Below are positions 25,636 through 34,353 of a stretch of DNA of 64,000 bases, one piece after another (position 1 is the stretch's first letter; the number at the start of each line of letters is the position of its first letter). The position numbers were made by a program, and so were the translations under genes. The stretch is from Erythrobacter sp. (GTDB taxonomy: Bacteria > Pseudomonadota > Alphaproteobacteria > Sphingomonadales > Sphingomonadaceae), in assembly GCA_019739335.1 (NCBI GenBank), contig CP073261.1:620001-684000 (forward strand), given 5' to 3'. The notes beneath the pieces were generated by a model. That model was not told the DNA's origin and ran no database searches. It saw only the letters and a program-made list of their open reading frames with translations.

Positions 25636-27120
25636 TTACCGGGTGACGATCTTGTACTGACGCCCGGGCACTACCTGATCGTTCCCGAACAGGCCGTTCA
25701 AGACCCGGAAGCGTGCTTCCTGCCCGTCGGTATAGGCCATCCGCCGCGCCAGCGTGGCTACCGTATCTGTGCGCGCGGCCGTTACGATGTCGATCCGGCG
25801 TGGCACAACGCTGCCGGCTTCCGCCGCACTAATCCGCTGCATTGAATTGTAGAGCGTGTTGAATGTCCCCGCCTGCCCCGCCGGAGTTATCGACTGGAAG
25901 TGAAAAGCCTGGCCGTTACCAAAGTCGTAGGCAAATACGGTCACGTCGACCTGGCTCTGGCCATTGTTTACCGTGGCGGTTCCATAGGCCGCAGGCAGTC
26001 CATTGACCGTGGTGCGCTGGACGCTGGCCGGGGCAAGCTGCTGCTGTTGCCCACCGATCGTCTGGAACACCGAGCGGACATAGGCTTCAAGATTGTTGTT
26101 GTATGCCGCAGTCGTAAGCTGCGCCCGGCCCGCATCGCCATTGATCGACACTGCCCGCGTTCCATTGACCATGTAGAAACCCTGCGGCGCAGTGAAGGAA
26201 AAGCGCAGGATCGGGTGTATGAACTGCCGCCCTTCGATCACGCCCTGTTCGGGATCATCGCCATAAATCATCCCGTCGATCCGACTGAGGAAGGTGTCGC
26301 GATTGGTTACACCCGTGCCGCTTCCGGCAAGCTGCACCGCGTTCTGCACCCGGCTGGCGGGATCGGGATGGGTCGATGCCCATTCGGGAATCGTAGCGTT
26401 ATCGCGCCCCTGCAGTTGCGCATCGAGCTGGTTCTGCGCGGCGAGGCTCTGCAACAGCGTGGCCATCGCGCGCGGCTCATACCCGGCGGAATTGAGATAC
26501 TGGACACCCAGCGCATCGGCTTCCAGTTCCTGGTTGCGCGAATAGCTGAGCGTCAGCGCTTGCGAACCTTGCAGCGCGCCCTGAGCGATCGTGTTGCCGA
26601 GCGAGCTGTTACCCAGCAGGATCTGCGAGAGGATGGCGATGCCCACTCCGCCGAGCTGGTTGCGCTGCGCCGCTGCCTGCCGACGCGCCGAATGCCGCGC
26701 GGCAACGTGGCCTACTTCATGCCCTAGCACGGCGGCCAGTTCGGCCTCGTTGTTCATCAGGTTCACCAACTGCCGCGTCGCATAGACGTAGCCGCCGGGC
26801 ACCGCGAAGGCATTGTTGACGCTGGAATTGAGGAGCGTGACGTTGAAAGCCTCCCGGCTGTTCGCCAATCCCGATTGCACCGCGATGTTCTGGCCGATCT
26901 GTTCCACGTATTGGGCCTGTGGCCCGGTCATCTCGCCACCGAATTCGGCCACGAACTGCTCGTGATACTGCGCGCCGAGCTGCGCTTCTTCTGCAGTAAT
27001 GGGCGAACCGGCGGCGACATTGGCACCCGGGACAGTGGCACAGGCGGATAGCGCCAGTCCGGCGATACCGGCCAGCGAAAGCGATTTGAGGCGACGCGAG
27101 AACAGGGCTGGGTGCGACAA
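25636..27120 (-). CDS. M48 family metallopeptidase, lipoprotein
   Basis: Zinc metallopeptidase of 494 residues. After a signal peptide ending in ALSACATV (lipobox LSAC) comes the M48 domain with HEVGHVAARH and the downstream glutamate ligand in ELEADALGVQY. The C-terminal half is a separate region ending in FRVLNGLFGNDQVVPGRQYKIV, which resembles a LysM-type fold. It is probably a periplasmic quality-control protease like LoiP/BepA. I start at TTG 27120 because GGAGGAG sits eight bases before it and the signal peptide begins immediately; the upstream methionine frame lacks a binding site. Confidence 0.88.
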   Translation of the reverse strand: MSHPALFSRRLKSLSLAGIAGLALSACATVPGANVAAGSPITAEEAQLGAQYHEQFVAEFGGEMTGPQAQYVEQIGQNIAVQSGLANSREAFNVTLLNSSVNNAFAVPGGYVYATRQLVNLMNNEAELAAVLGHEVGHVAARHSARRQAAAQRNQLGGVGIAILSQILLGNSSLGNTIAQGALQGSQALTLSYSRNQELEADALGVQYLNSAGYEPRAMATLLQSLAAQNQLDAQLQGRDNATIPEWASTHPDPASRVQNAVQLAGSGTGVTNRDTFLSRIDGMIYGDDPEQGVIEGRQFIHPILRFSFTAPQGFYMVNGTRAVSINGDAGRAQLTTAAYNNNLEAYVRSVFQTIGGQQQQLAPASVQRTTVNGLPAAYGTATVNNGQSQVDVTVFAYDFGNGQAFHFQSITPAGQAGTFNTLYNSMQRISAAEAGSVVPRRIDIVTAARTDTVATLARRMAYTDGQEARFRVLNGLFGNDQVVPGRQYKIVTR

Positions 27121-27227
27121 GGGGTTATCTCCTCCAAGATTTTTCGGGTGTCTCGCACCCGTAAGCGGTCGAATGCAAGAACCCCCGCAAGGCGGCGATG
27201 TTCCCGTTACACCATTTGACACGCAAT

Positions 27228-28187
27228 CTAGCGGGCGAGATCGCGCCCGATCGCGAGAAACCGGTCCTCTCGCTGGCGGCGCAATTCATCGCGCGAAAGC
27301 GGGGAAAGCGCTTCCAGTTCCTCATCGATCGCAGTCACCAGGCTGGCAACTGCTGCTTTGGCATTGCGATGCGCACCACCGACAGGTTCGGATACGATCC
27401 GGTCGATAACTTTCACCCCGATCAGGTCCTGCGCGGTCAGCTTCATCGCTTCGGCAGCCTGCGGAGCCTTTTCGGCCGTGCGCCACAAGATCGAGGCGCA
27501 GCCTTCGGGCGATATTACTGAATAGACCGCGTGTTCGAACATCAGCACCCGCTCGGCGCTCGCCAGCGCTACCGCACCGCCGCTGCCGCCTTCGCCGACG
27601 ATCGCCGCGACCATCGGCACGCCAAGCGCGAGGCAGGCTTCGGTCGAACGGGCGATGGCCTCGGCCTGCCCGCGTTCTTCCGCCTCGATGCCGGGGAAAG
27701 CGCCAGACGTATCCACCAGCGTCACCACCGGCAGGCCGAACCGGTCTGCCAGCTCCATCAGCCGGATCGCCTTGCGATAGCCTTCGGGCTTGCCCATGCC
27801 GAAATTGTGCTTGATCCGGCTTTCGGTGTCGTGGCCCTTCTCATGCCCGATCAGCACGCACTTGCGGCCCTTCAGCGTGGCCAGCCCGCCCATGATCGCC
27901 TGATCGTCACCGTACAGGCGATCCCCGCCCAGCGGCAGGAAGTGATCGAACCCAAGCCGCACATAGTCGTGAAAATGCGGGCGACCGGGATGCCGGGCGA
28001 CCTGCGTCTTCTGCCACGGGGTAAGCGCGGCATAGGTGGATTCGAGCAGCTTGGCGCTCTTCGCTTCCAGCCGCGCCAGCTCGGCGGAAATATCCACCGC
28101 GCCGTCTTCACCCGCTGCCGCGCGCAGATCGGCGATCTTGGCTTCCAGTTCGGCAACCGGCTTTTCGAATTCGAGGAATGTGGCCAT
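27228..28187 (-). CDS. accA: Acetyl-CoA carboxylase carboxyltransferase subunit alpha
   Basis: Alpha subunit (319 residues) of the carboxyltransferase that makes malonyl-CoA for fatty-acid synthesis. Typical strings are FLEFEKPVAELEAKI at the start, GFDHFLPLGGDRLYGDD, and EGGSGGAVALASAERVLMFEHAVYSVISPEGCASILWR, which forms the biotin/CoA pocket. I start at ATG 28187, ten bases after the xerD stop; upstream in-frame codons overlap xerD. The alpha subunit works with AccD, not in this window. Confidence 0.97.
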   Translation of the reverse strand: MATFLEFEKPVAELEAKIADLRAAAGEDGAVDISAELARLEAKSAKLLESTYAALTPWQKTQVARHPGRPHFHDYVRLGFDHFLPLGGDRLYGDDQAIMGGLATLKGRKCVLIGHEKGHDTESRIKHNFGMGKPEGYRKAIRLMELADRFGLPVVTLVDTSGAFPGIEAEERGQAEAIARSTEACLALGVPMVAAIVGEGGSGGAVALASAERVLMFEHAVYSVISPEGCASILWRTAEKAPQAAEAMKLTAQDLIGVKVIDRIVSEPVGGAHRNAKAAVASLVTAIDEELEALSPLSRDELRRQREDRFLAIGRDLAR

Positions 28188-28197
28188 GCCGGAGCCG

Positions 28198-29079
28198 CTA
28201 CCCCCGCGCGCCCTTGGCTGCAAGAGGGTGCCGCTCGTTCACCAGTGCCACCAGCCGCGCTGAATCGACGTGGGTGTAGATCTGCGTGGTGGCGATGTCG
28301 GCGTGGCCGAGCAGCGTTTGCAGCACGCGCAGGTCCGCCCCGCCTTCGAGCAGATGGGTGGCGAAGGCATGACGCAGCACGTGCGGGCTGACCTTGGCGG
28401 GATCGATATCCGCACGCGCTGCCAGAGCTTTCACCAGCTGATACAGGCGGATACGGCTGAGATGCGCTTTGCCCGAAGGAAACAACAATGGGGAAGCGGC
28501 GGCGGGCCGCACCGCCATCCAGCGCGACAGAGCCGCCTGCGCGCGGCGCGAAACGGGCACCATCCGCTGCTGCCCGCCCTTTCCGGTAATCGTCAGGAAC
28601 GGCGCATCGCGCGGCACTGCGCTGAGCGCAAGCGCAACCAGTTCGGTCGCCCGCAGTCCGGAACCGTAGAGCAGTTCGAGCAGCACCAGCATTCGCACAG
28701 CTGGCGGGTGATCCCCCGCTGCCTCGTCCTCAACGGTGGTGAACAGGCGCTCCACCTCGGCGTGCGACAGGATCTTCGGCAAGGGTCGGCGCGCTTGCGG
28801 GCGAGGCAGGGCGGCGGAAGGGTCGTCGTCGCGCAGGCCTTCATCGACGCAAAAGCCATAGAACTGCCGTAGCGCGGAAACCTTGCGGGCGACGCTCGAC
28901 GGGGCAAGGTTTGCCCAGGCGCGATTCAATCGTTCCAGCTTTTCGCGGTCCGCCGCGAGCAATTCGCCCACCGCTTCCTCGCTACCTTCGAGATCGCGGC
29001 GGTAGGCCAGTAAGGTGTTCACCGCTGCGCCGCGTTCTGCGGCGAGCATGGCAAGGAAGCTGTCGATGGCGCCAGACAT
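28198..29079 (-). CDS. xerD: Tyrosine recombinase XerD
   Basis: Site-specific recombinase of 293 residues that resolves chromosome dimers at dif with XerC and FtsK. All catalytic residues are visible: Arg in GSGLRATEL, Lys in GKGGQQR, HVLRHAFA, LGHADIATTQIY and the nucleophile tyrosine in QIYTHVDS. The N-terminal SAM-like domain includes the NTLLAYRRDLE motif. I start at ATG 29079; an upstream ATG (29106) would overlap the preceding gene. The xerD-accA order looks like an inherited chromosomal arrangement, so this is a housekeeping Xer protein rather than an island integrase. Confidence 0.93.
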   Translation of the reverse strand: MSGAIDSFLAMLAAERGAAVNTLLAYRRDLEGSEEAVGELLAADREKLERLNRAWANLAPSSVARKVSALRQFYGFCVDEGLRDDDPSAALPRPQARRPLPKILSHAEVERLFTTVEDEAAGDHPPAVRMLVLLELLYGSGLRATELVALALSAVPRDAPFLTITGKGGQQRMVPVSRRAQAALSRWMAVRPAAASPLLFPSGKAHLSRIRLYQLVKALAARADIDPAKVSPHVLRHAFATHLLEGGADLRVLQTLLGHADIATTQIYTHVDSARLVALVNERHPLAAKGARG

Positions 29080-29092
29080 CAACGCCCGCCCA

Positions 29093-30955
29093 TCATCCGC
29101 GCGCAACCGCCTCCGCGGCGATCATCCGCGCCTCCGCAGAAAGACCGACGCGGTTGAGCGATGCGACGATGAAATAGAGCTGGCGCGCGGTCATCTGGTC
29201 CCAGCTCGTGCCCTGCATCCCGAGCCCCGCCAGCAGCGCCACCAGTGTGGCATTATCGACCTGCGCAGCGCGGCTGATCGCTTCACTCCACGGGCTGGAA
29301 CGGGTGTAATTCACATCGAGGTCGTCGGCAAAATTGGCGAAAGCACCGTCTTCCAGCCGTCCGAGCCCCGCCAGCCCTGCCACCAGAAAAGCCGATTTGC
29401 GCGATCCGGGGCTGGCATCCTCGCCAAGAAATTCGTTCACTGCGCCTGAACTGACCGCTGTAGTACGGTTTGGTTGCGCCAGTGCCAGCAATGCCCAACC
29501 TTCGCTGCCTTCAGGGACGACGCTGCCCCACAGCATGGCGTTACGATCAAGCCCGGCAGCCAGCATCGATGCGATCAGCGCGGGCGCATCATCCAGCCAA
29601 TTCTCGCTTGCCGGAACACGCGCGGCGGCATGGGCGGTGAGTACGCTACGGCCAAAGCCGGCGCCGTCATCCTCGCCCCACAGCTGCCGCATTGCCGCCA
29701 CGCGATCGGCTACTTCCCGCGCAGTGTAGGCATTGCGCAGCACCACGGCGCTGGCCTTCGCCTCGGCATCATAGGCATCGCTGGCCCAGAGCTGCGAATA
29801 GAGATCGACCATCGCCGCCGAAGACAGCACGCCGCGCGCGCCTGCACGATCGGCGGCATTCACCCGGTCCAGCAGCGGCGCGGCGGGAATGTTCACTTCG
29901 GCCAGATCATAACGCGACGCCGCTTCTTCGCGCAGGCTTTCGGGAAGGTCCACCCCCAGCGCGCGGGCGAGTGCAAAGCGCCACGGGGTGAGTTCGTCCA
30001 CCCCGTCCCATTCGATGTTCACCGCGCGCCCGCCATCACCGGCGGCGCCTGCATATCGCTGCGCCAGCCGCACGTCGATCTCCGGCGCGAGCCCGGTACC
30101 CAGCGCCCGGTCGAGCGTGCGTTCGGCGCTGCGCGCCTCCCCGTCGAAAGCGGCACACATGGCCAGCACCATTTCCCACTCACCATCCTCGCGCAGATCG
30201 CGCTGGAGCCGGGCGACAGGACACATGCCAAGCACGTCGCCGGTTGCGAGATAGGAATCGAACGCGGCATCGGTCAGCGCGCGGTTGTAATTGCCCGGAT
30301 CGACATCCTGAACCAGCGCACGAGCAACCGCCGCTTCACCCATCCCGCCCAGAGCGCGGGCGCGCAGTGCGGCGAATTCCGCCGGGTTCATTCCGGCAGG
30401 CGCATCCAATCGACTGGCAAGAGCGCGGCGCAGCAGGATATGCCCCCAGCGCGAGACCAGCGGGCCATCGCTGGCGGATAGCGCGGCGCGCACCAGCGCA
30501 GCGGGCTGGCGGGCCAGCGAATGCACCGGGAAACCGCCCTCGGCAATCGACAGCACGCCGACACCCTCCATCGACCGGCGGGCGGCGGCGGGGATATCGA
30601 AGCGCGGGCGCAGGCCGAGCGCTTCGTTGATCTCGTCCTCTTCCATCGCCTCGAGTTCGCGCAGGGATGGGAAATTCGACGGCAAGTTGGTCCCGCCGGT
30701 GGTGGTGGCGGATGACGTTCCAGCCGCGGGAATGTCCTGCACAACCGGGGTCGAGACCGATCCACCGGACGGTGCCGTGGGGGTATTCTGGGTCGCCCGC
30801 GGCGTGGGCGTCGGAGCAGGCGAAGGCGTCGGCGTGGCGCGCGGCGGAGGATCCCGGAAAGCGGGCGGCAGCAGGTTTTCCGGCCCGGTCGCCAGTGCGA
30901 GGGTGGAAGAAAGGGCGAGCGTGGCACCGCCCAGCAGCAAGGCTATTCGCTTCAA
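29093..30955 (-). CDS. Exported helical protein of unknown function
   Basis: A 620-residue protein with a signal peptide (RIALLLGGATLALSSTLA) and then a proline/threonine-rich linker (about residues 35-90, with many PTP and TPR tripeptides). The remainder is Ala- and Leu-rich and predicted helical, resembling a superhelical repeat protein, but no clear TPR consensus is visible. It is probably periplasmic or envelope-attached. I start at TTG 30955: it overlaps the TGA of the upstream small gene (TTGA) and has GGAGAGA just before. It is followed by xerD after 13 bases. Confidence 0.75.
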   Translation of the reverse strand: MKRIALLLGGATLALSSTLALATGPENLLPPAFRDPPPRATPTPSPAPTPTPRATQNTPTAPSGGSVSTPVVQDIPAAGTSSATTTGGTNLPSNFPSLRELEAMEEDEINEALGLRPRFDIPAAARRSMEGVGVLSIAEGGFPVHSLARQPAALVRAALSASDGPLVSRWGHILLRRALASRLDAPAGMNPAEFAALRARALGGMGEAAVARALVQDVDPGNYNRALTDAAFDSYLATGDVLGMCPVARLQRDLREDGEWEMVLAMCAAFDGEARSAERTLDRALGTGLAPEIDVRLAQRYAGAAGDGGRAVNIEWDGVDELTPWRFALARALGVDLPESLREEAASRYDLAEVNIPAAPLLDRVNAADRAGARGVLSSAAMVDLYSQLWASDAYDAEAKASAVVLRNAYTAREVADRVAAMRQLWGEDDGAGFGRSVLTAHAAARVPASENWLDDAPALIASMLAAGLDRNAMLWGSVVPEGSEGWALLALAQPNRTTAVSSGAVNEFLGEDASPGSRKSAFLVAGLAGLGRLEDGAFANFADDLDVNYTRSSPWSEAISRAAQVDNATLVALLAGLGMQGTSWDQMTARQLYFIVASLNRVGLSAEARMIAAEAVARG

Positions 30956-31089
30956 GAATCTCTCTCCGGCAGGTCCAGCGGCTCGACGATCAGGCGCTGC
31001 TCCTCGCGCCCCCCGTCCCACCAGGCGACCAGCAGCACCAGCAGCGCCATCCCCGCGAGAGCGAAGAGAATTGTCCGGCGATTGGGCAC
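30952..31089 (-). CDS. Small single-span membrane protein (45 residues)
   Basis: Starting at GTG 31089 this frame encodes a basic N-terminus (VPNRRT), one hydrophobic helix (FALAGMALLVLLVAWW) and a charged tail ending in LPERDS. Its stop overlaps the TTG start of the exported helical protein, so the two are translationally coupled and probably act together in the membrane. The overlap arrangement and membrane helix support it. I do not recognise a family. Confidence 0.6.
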   Translation of the reverse strand: MPNRRTILFALAGMALLVLLVAWWDGGREEQRLIVEPLDLPERDS

Positions 31090-31120
31090 GTGTCGGCAGC
31101 TTCCCGTTCCTTGTTCCCGC

Positions 31121-31136
31121 CCCGGACAAGTCCGGG
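31121..31136. repeat. Short palindrome in the aroK divergent promoter region
   Basis: CCCGGACAAGTCCGGG is a perfect 16-base palindrome with a central pair, between aroK and the divergent small membrane protein gene. It has the same build as the REP-like units elsewhere (inverted arms around AA) and could be an operator or a REP element. Confidence 0.5.
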
Positions 31137-31181
31137 CACGGTCTTGCCAGCGCGGTTAGCCTATCTATAGGCCGTGCGGCA

Positions 31182-31757
31182 ATGACGATTGGCAGCAATC
31201 TTCCCGATGATGCGACGATCCGCTCGATCCGCGCGCGGTTGCGCGGGCCAGTGGTGCTGGTGGGGATGATGGGCGTGGGCAAGTCCACCATCGGCCGCAA
31301 GCTTGCGAACACGCTGGCGATGGACTTCACCGATGCCGACGACGAAATCGTCGAAGCCGCCAACATGACCATCGCCGAAGTGTTCGACCGGTTCGGCGAG
31401 GATCACTTTCGCGATGGCGAGCGGCGGGTGATCGCGCGGCTGATGGAAGAAAGCGGATCGGGCTGCGTAATCGCGACCGGCGGCGGGGCCTTCGTCCATC
31501 CGGAAACGCGGGCGCTGATCCTTGAAAAGGGCGTTGCGGTGTGGCTTGACGCATCGGTGGATACGCTGGTGGACCGTGTGGGCCGCAACAAACGCCGCCC
31601 GCTGCTCCGCAACGGCGATATCCGCGAGAAAGTGACCGCGATGAAGGCCGAGCGCAAACAATTCTATGCCCAGGCCCCGATCCATGTGCAAAGCGATACG
31701 GGGCCGCATTCCGTGGCGGTGAACCGGATACTGGAGGCGCTCGACCAATGGCTGTGA
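31182..31757 (+). CDS. aroK: Shikimate kinase
   Basis: Phosphorylates shikimate at the 3-OH in the aromatic amino-acid pathway; 191 residues. Walker A is GMMGVGKST (28-36), the shikimate-binding aspartates are in DADDEI, the conserved RFGEDHFRDGERR and GGGAF motifs follow, and the lid arginine lies in RNKRRPLL. The start at ATG 31182 agrees with family length. The gene overlaps aroB by ten bases, so both steps are co-translated. Confidence 0.96.
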   Translation: MTIGSNLPDDATIRSIRARLRGPVVLVGMMGVGKSTIGRKLANTLAMDFTDADDEIVEAANMTIAEVFDRFGEDHFRDGERRVIARLMEESGSGCVIATGGGAFVHPETRALILEKGVAVWLDASVDTLVDRVGRNKRRPLLRNGDIREKVTAMKAERKQFYAQAPIHVQSDTGPHSVAVNRILEALDQWL

Positions 31758-32857
31758 TCGACGTGGCGCTGGCCGGGCGCAGTTATGAGGTGCGGGTGGC
31801 GCGCGGATTGCTGGGCGATCTGCCCGCGCAATGTGGGCAGCTGCTGCGGAAGGCGCAGGTGCCGATTGTCACCGATGCCAATGTCCACCGCCTGTGGGGC
31901 GATGCAGTGACTGTCGCGCTTGCCGATGCGGGCAAGGAAGCGCGCTGGCTGGTCCATCCGCCGGGTGAAGGGGCGAAAAGCTGGGAGGGGCTGGCGCATA
32001 CAGTCGAATTCCTGCTCGCCGAAGAGGTCGAGCGCGGGGATCATATTGTCGCGCTCGGCGGCGGGGTGATCGGCGATCTCACCGGCTTTGCCGCCTCGAT
32101 GCTGAAGCGCGGCTGCGGCTTTGTGCAGGTGCCGACAACCTTGCTGGCGCAAGTCGATTCCAGCGTCGGCGGCAAGACTGCGATCAACGTGGCGGCGGGC
32201 AAGAACCTTGTCGGTGCCTTCCACCAGCCCTCGCTGGTGCTGGCGGACATGGACGTGCTCGCCACCCTGCCGGAACGGGAAATGCGCTGCGGCTATGCCG
32301 AAGTGATCAAGTACGGGATTCTCGGCGATGCGGAATTCTTCGCCTGGTGCGAGGCCAACGGCGGCGCGGTGCTCGCGCAGGACGATGCGGCGCTGACCCA
32401 TGCGGTGAGCGAAAGCGTCAAGTCCAAGGCGCGGATCGTGGCGGAGGACGAGCGCGAGACCACCGGCGCGCGGGCGCTGCTCAATCTGGGCCATACCTTC
32501 GGCCACGCGCTCGAAGCGCAGACCGGCTATTCGGAGCGGCTGCTACATGGCGAGGCGGTAGCACTCGGCATGGTGCTGGCGGCGCGCTATTCGGCGCGGC
32601 GAGGGTACATTTCGGTCGGCGATGCCGCGAGGATGGCCGACGCCATCGCGGCTTCCGGCCTGCCGGTGGAAATTTCCACCCTGGGCCTCAATTGCAGCGG
32701 CGAAGTGCTCGCAGCGCATATGCTGCACGACAAGAAGATGGATGCAGGCACCCTGCCCTTCGTATTGCTGCGCGGAATCGGTGAGGCGTTCCTTGATCGC
32801 GAAGTGGCGATGGCGGATATTGCGGTTTTTATGGGTGAGCAGCTCCAAGCGGGCTAG
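31748..32857 (+). CDS. aroB: 3-dehydroquinate synthase
   Basis: Makes 3-dehydroquinate from DAHP, the second step of the shikimate pathway; 369 residues, normal length. The NAD-binding GGGVIGDLTGFAASMLKRG, the DSSVGGKTAIN stretch and the zinc-ligand segments (LGHTFGHALE, LHGEAVALGM) are all visible. It starts inside aroK (ten-base overlap) and its stop shares the CTAG with the stop of the convergent asparaginase gene (four-base overlap). Confidence 0.97.
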   Translation: MAVIDVALAGRSYEVRVARGLLGDLPAQCGQLLRKAQVPIVTDANVHRLWGDAVTVALADAGKEARWLVHPPGEGAKSWEGLAHTVEFLLAEEVERGDHIVALGGGVIGDLTGFAASMLKRGCGFVQVPTTLLAQVDSSVGGKTAINVAAGKNLVGAFHQPSLVLADMDVLATLPEREMRCGYAEVIKYGILGDAEFFAWCEANGGAVLAQDDAALTHAVSESVKSKARIVAEDERETTGARALLNLGHTFGHALEAQTGYSERLLHGEAVALGMVLAARYSARRGYISVGDAARMADAIAASGLPVEISTLGLNCSGEVLAAHMLHDKKMDAGTLPFVLLRGIGEAFLDREVAMADIAVFMGEQLQAG

Positions 32858-33849
32858 TCCGCGAAAATCCCGACTTCGTTCAGGCCGGTGCTGTCCGCGC
32901 GGCCGCGATACATGCCGCTGGTGTTGAAGCTGAAGGCGGTTTCGCCCGAAGGCGCAATCACGATCACTCCGCCATCGCCGCCAAGTTCGGCGACTTCGGC
33001 CATCACGTTGTCTGCGGCCTCGCGTGGGCCCATGCCCGCCAACTGCATCAGGCGGCAGATCGAATTGGCGACCGCAGCGCGGATGAAGTACTCGCCAGCT
33101 CCTGTAGCGGAGACGGCGCAGGCGCGGTTGTCGGCATAGGTGCCCGCGCCGATCACCGGGGCATCGCCGATCCGGTCCCAGCGCTTGCCCGTCATCCCGC
33201 CGGTGGAAGTTCCTGCGGCCAGGTTGCCGTGCACATCGCGTGCCACTGCCCCAACAGTACCGAAACGGTGTTCGTCATCCAGCGCAGTCAGTTCGCGCGA
33301 GCGGTAGCGTTCAAGCGCCTCGGCACGCGGTACGGTGATGAACCAGTCGCTTTCGACCCGCTCCAGCGAAGTGCCATCGGCGAATTCTTCCGCTCCGTTG
33401 CCGCTCAGGAAAACGTGCCGCCCGTCGTCCATCACCGCCTGCGCCAGCAGGATCGGGTGGCGCACGGTGGTCAGCCCTGCAACTGCGCCTGCAGCGCGGC
33501 TTTCTCCCAGCATCAGCGAGGCGTCGAGCGAAATGCCGCCGTCCCATGTCAGCACCGCGCCGCGCCCGGCGTTGAACAGCGGATTGTCCTCAAGCAGAGT
33601 GATGACCGCGATCACCGCGTCTTCGGAAGTGCCGCCATCGCGCAACACCGCCGCACCCGCATCGAGCGCGGCTTGCAGCGACGCGGTATATTCGGCTTCC
33701 CGTTCGGGAGTCATCGCGGATCGTTCCAGCGTGCCGGCGCCGCCGTGGATCGCCACGGCCCATTCGGCCGAGACAGGATCATGCGCCGCCACGCTTGCGG
33801 GCAAGATTAGCGCAGCAAGCGCAAGGAGATAGCGTGCAGGAGATTTCAT
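32854..33849 (-). CDS. Isoaspartyl peptidase / L-asparaginase (Ntn hydrolase), exported
   Basis: Plant-type asparaginase of 331 residues with an N-terminal signal peptide (YLLALAALILPASVAAHD), so it probably acts in the periplasm. HGGAGTL at the start of the mature domain and the autocleavage site in GNLAAGTSTGGMTGKR (nucleophilic Thr in GTSTGG) define the family, which hydrolyses beta-aspartyl peptides and asparagine. The start at ATG 33849 gives a canonical signal peptide. The export signal is less common in this family and hints at peptide scavenging. Confidence 0.92.
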   Translation of the reverse strand: MKSPARYLLALAALILPASVAAHDPVSAEWAVAIHGGAGTLERSAMTPEREAEYTASLQAALDAGAAVLRDGGTSEDAVIAVITLLEDNPLFNAGRGAVLTWDGGISLDASLMLGESRAAGAVAGLTTVRHPILLAQAVMDDGRHVFLSGNGAEEFADGTSLERVESDWFITVPRAEALERYRSRELTALDDEHRFGTVGAVARDVHGNLAAGTSTGGMTGKRWDRIGDAPVIGAGTYADNRACAVSATGAGEYFIRAAVANSICRLMQLAGMGPREAADNVMAEVAELGGDGGVIVIAPSGETAFSFNTSGMYRGRADSTGLNEVGIFAD

Positions 33850-33900
33850 CGGCGACCCTTTCCGGATTTTTGCCGCTTGTGCGCCCAAGCCGCTGCCGGT

Positions 33901-34353
33901 TCAACCCGGCAGTTCGCCGGGGTGCAGGTCGATACGCTTCCAGTCCTCGAAAGCTGCATCGACGAGCAGCGCGCGGTGGCAATGGTCGGGCTCCTCGCAA
34001 TAGCAGAGCAGACAGGTGCGGCGCTCGCGCGCCAGCGTGGTCAGTTCCGCCATTTGCGCCATGGCTTCGGGCAATTCCAACTGGCCCGCAAAGACCTGCT
34101 GCAACGTAACGTAGTCGCCCCTGCGGGCCGCATCGCGCCCCTCCTTGGGCGTCCCGAGATCACGGAAGTGGCGGTAGGACATACCTGCTGCCTCTACCGC
34201 AGCTTTCAGCGAGGTCTTGGAAAAACCCGCCCTTCGCGAAAGCGGCAGGGCGCGGACATCGGCAAGCAGTTCGATCCGCGCCGCGACGAGTGCACTCACC
34301 AGCGCATCCTGAGTCGCCCGCGCATAGCCGATGGTGTGGATCACTCCGCTCAT
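33901..34353 (-). CDS. DUF488 family protein
   Basis: A 150-residue protein with the DUF488 hallmarks: an N-terminal HTIGYARATQDAL, an LLADVRALP strand and a C-terminal LLCYCEEPDHCHRALL with conserved Cys and His residues. The family has no firm biochemical role; the cysteines and histidine suggest a redox or metal site. The start overlaps the upstream lipoprotein stop by four bases (ATGA), and it lies 51 bases before the asparaginase start on the same strand. Confidence 0.85.
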   Translation of the reverse strand: MSGVIHTIGYARATQDALVSALVAARIELLADVRALPLSRRAGFSKTSLKAAVEAAGMSYRHFRDLGTPKEGRDAARRGDYVTLQQVFAGQLELPEAMAQMAELTTLARERRTCLLCYCEEPDHCHRALLVDAAFEDWKRIDLHPGELPG

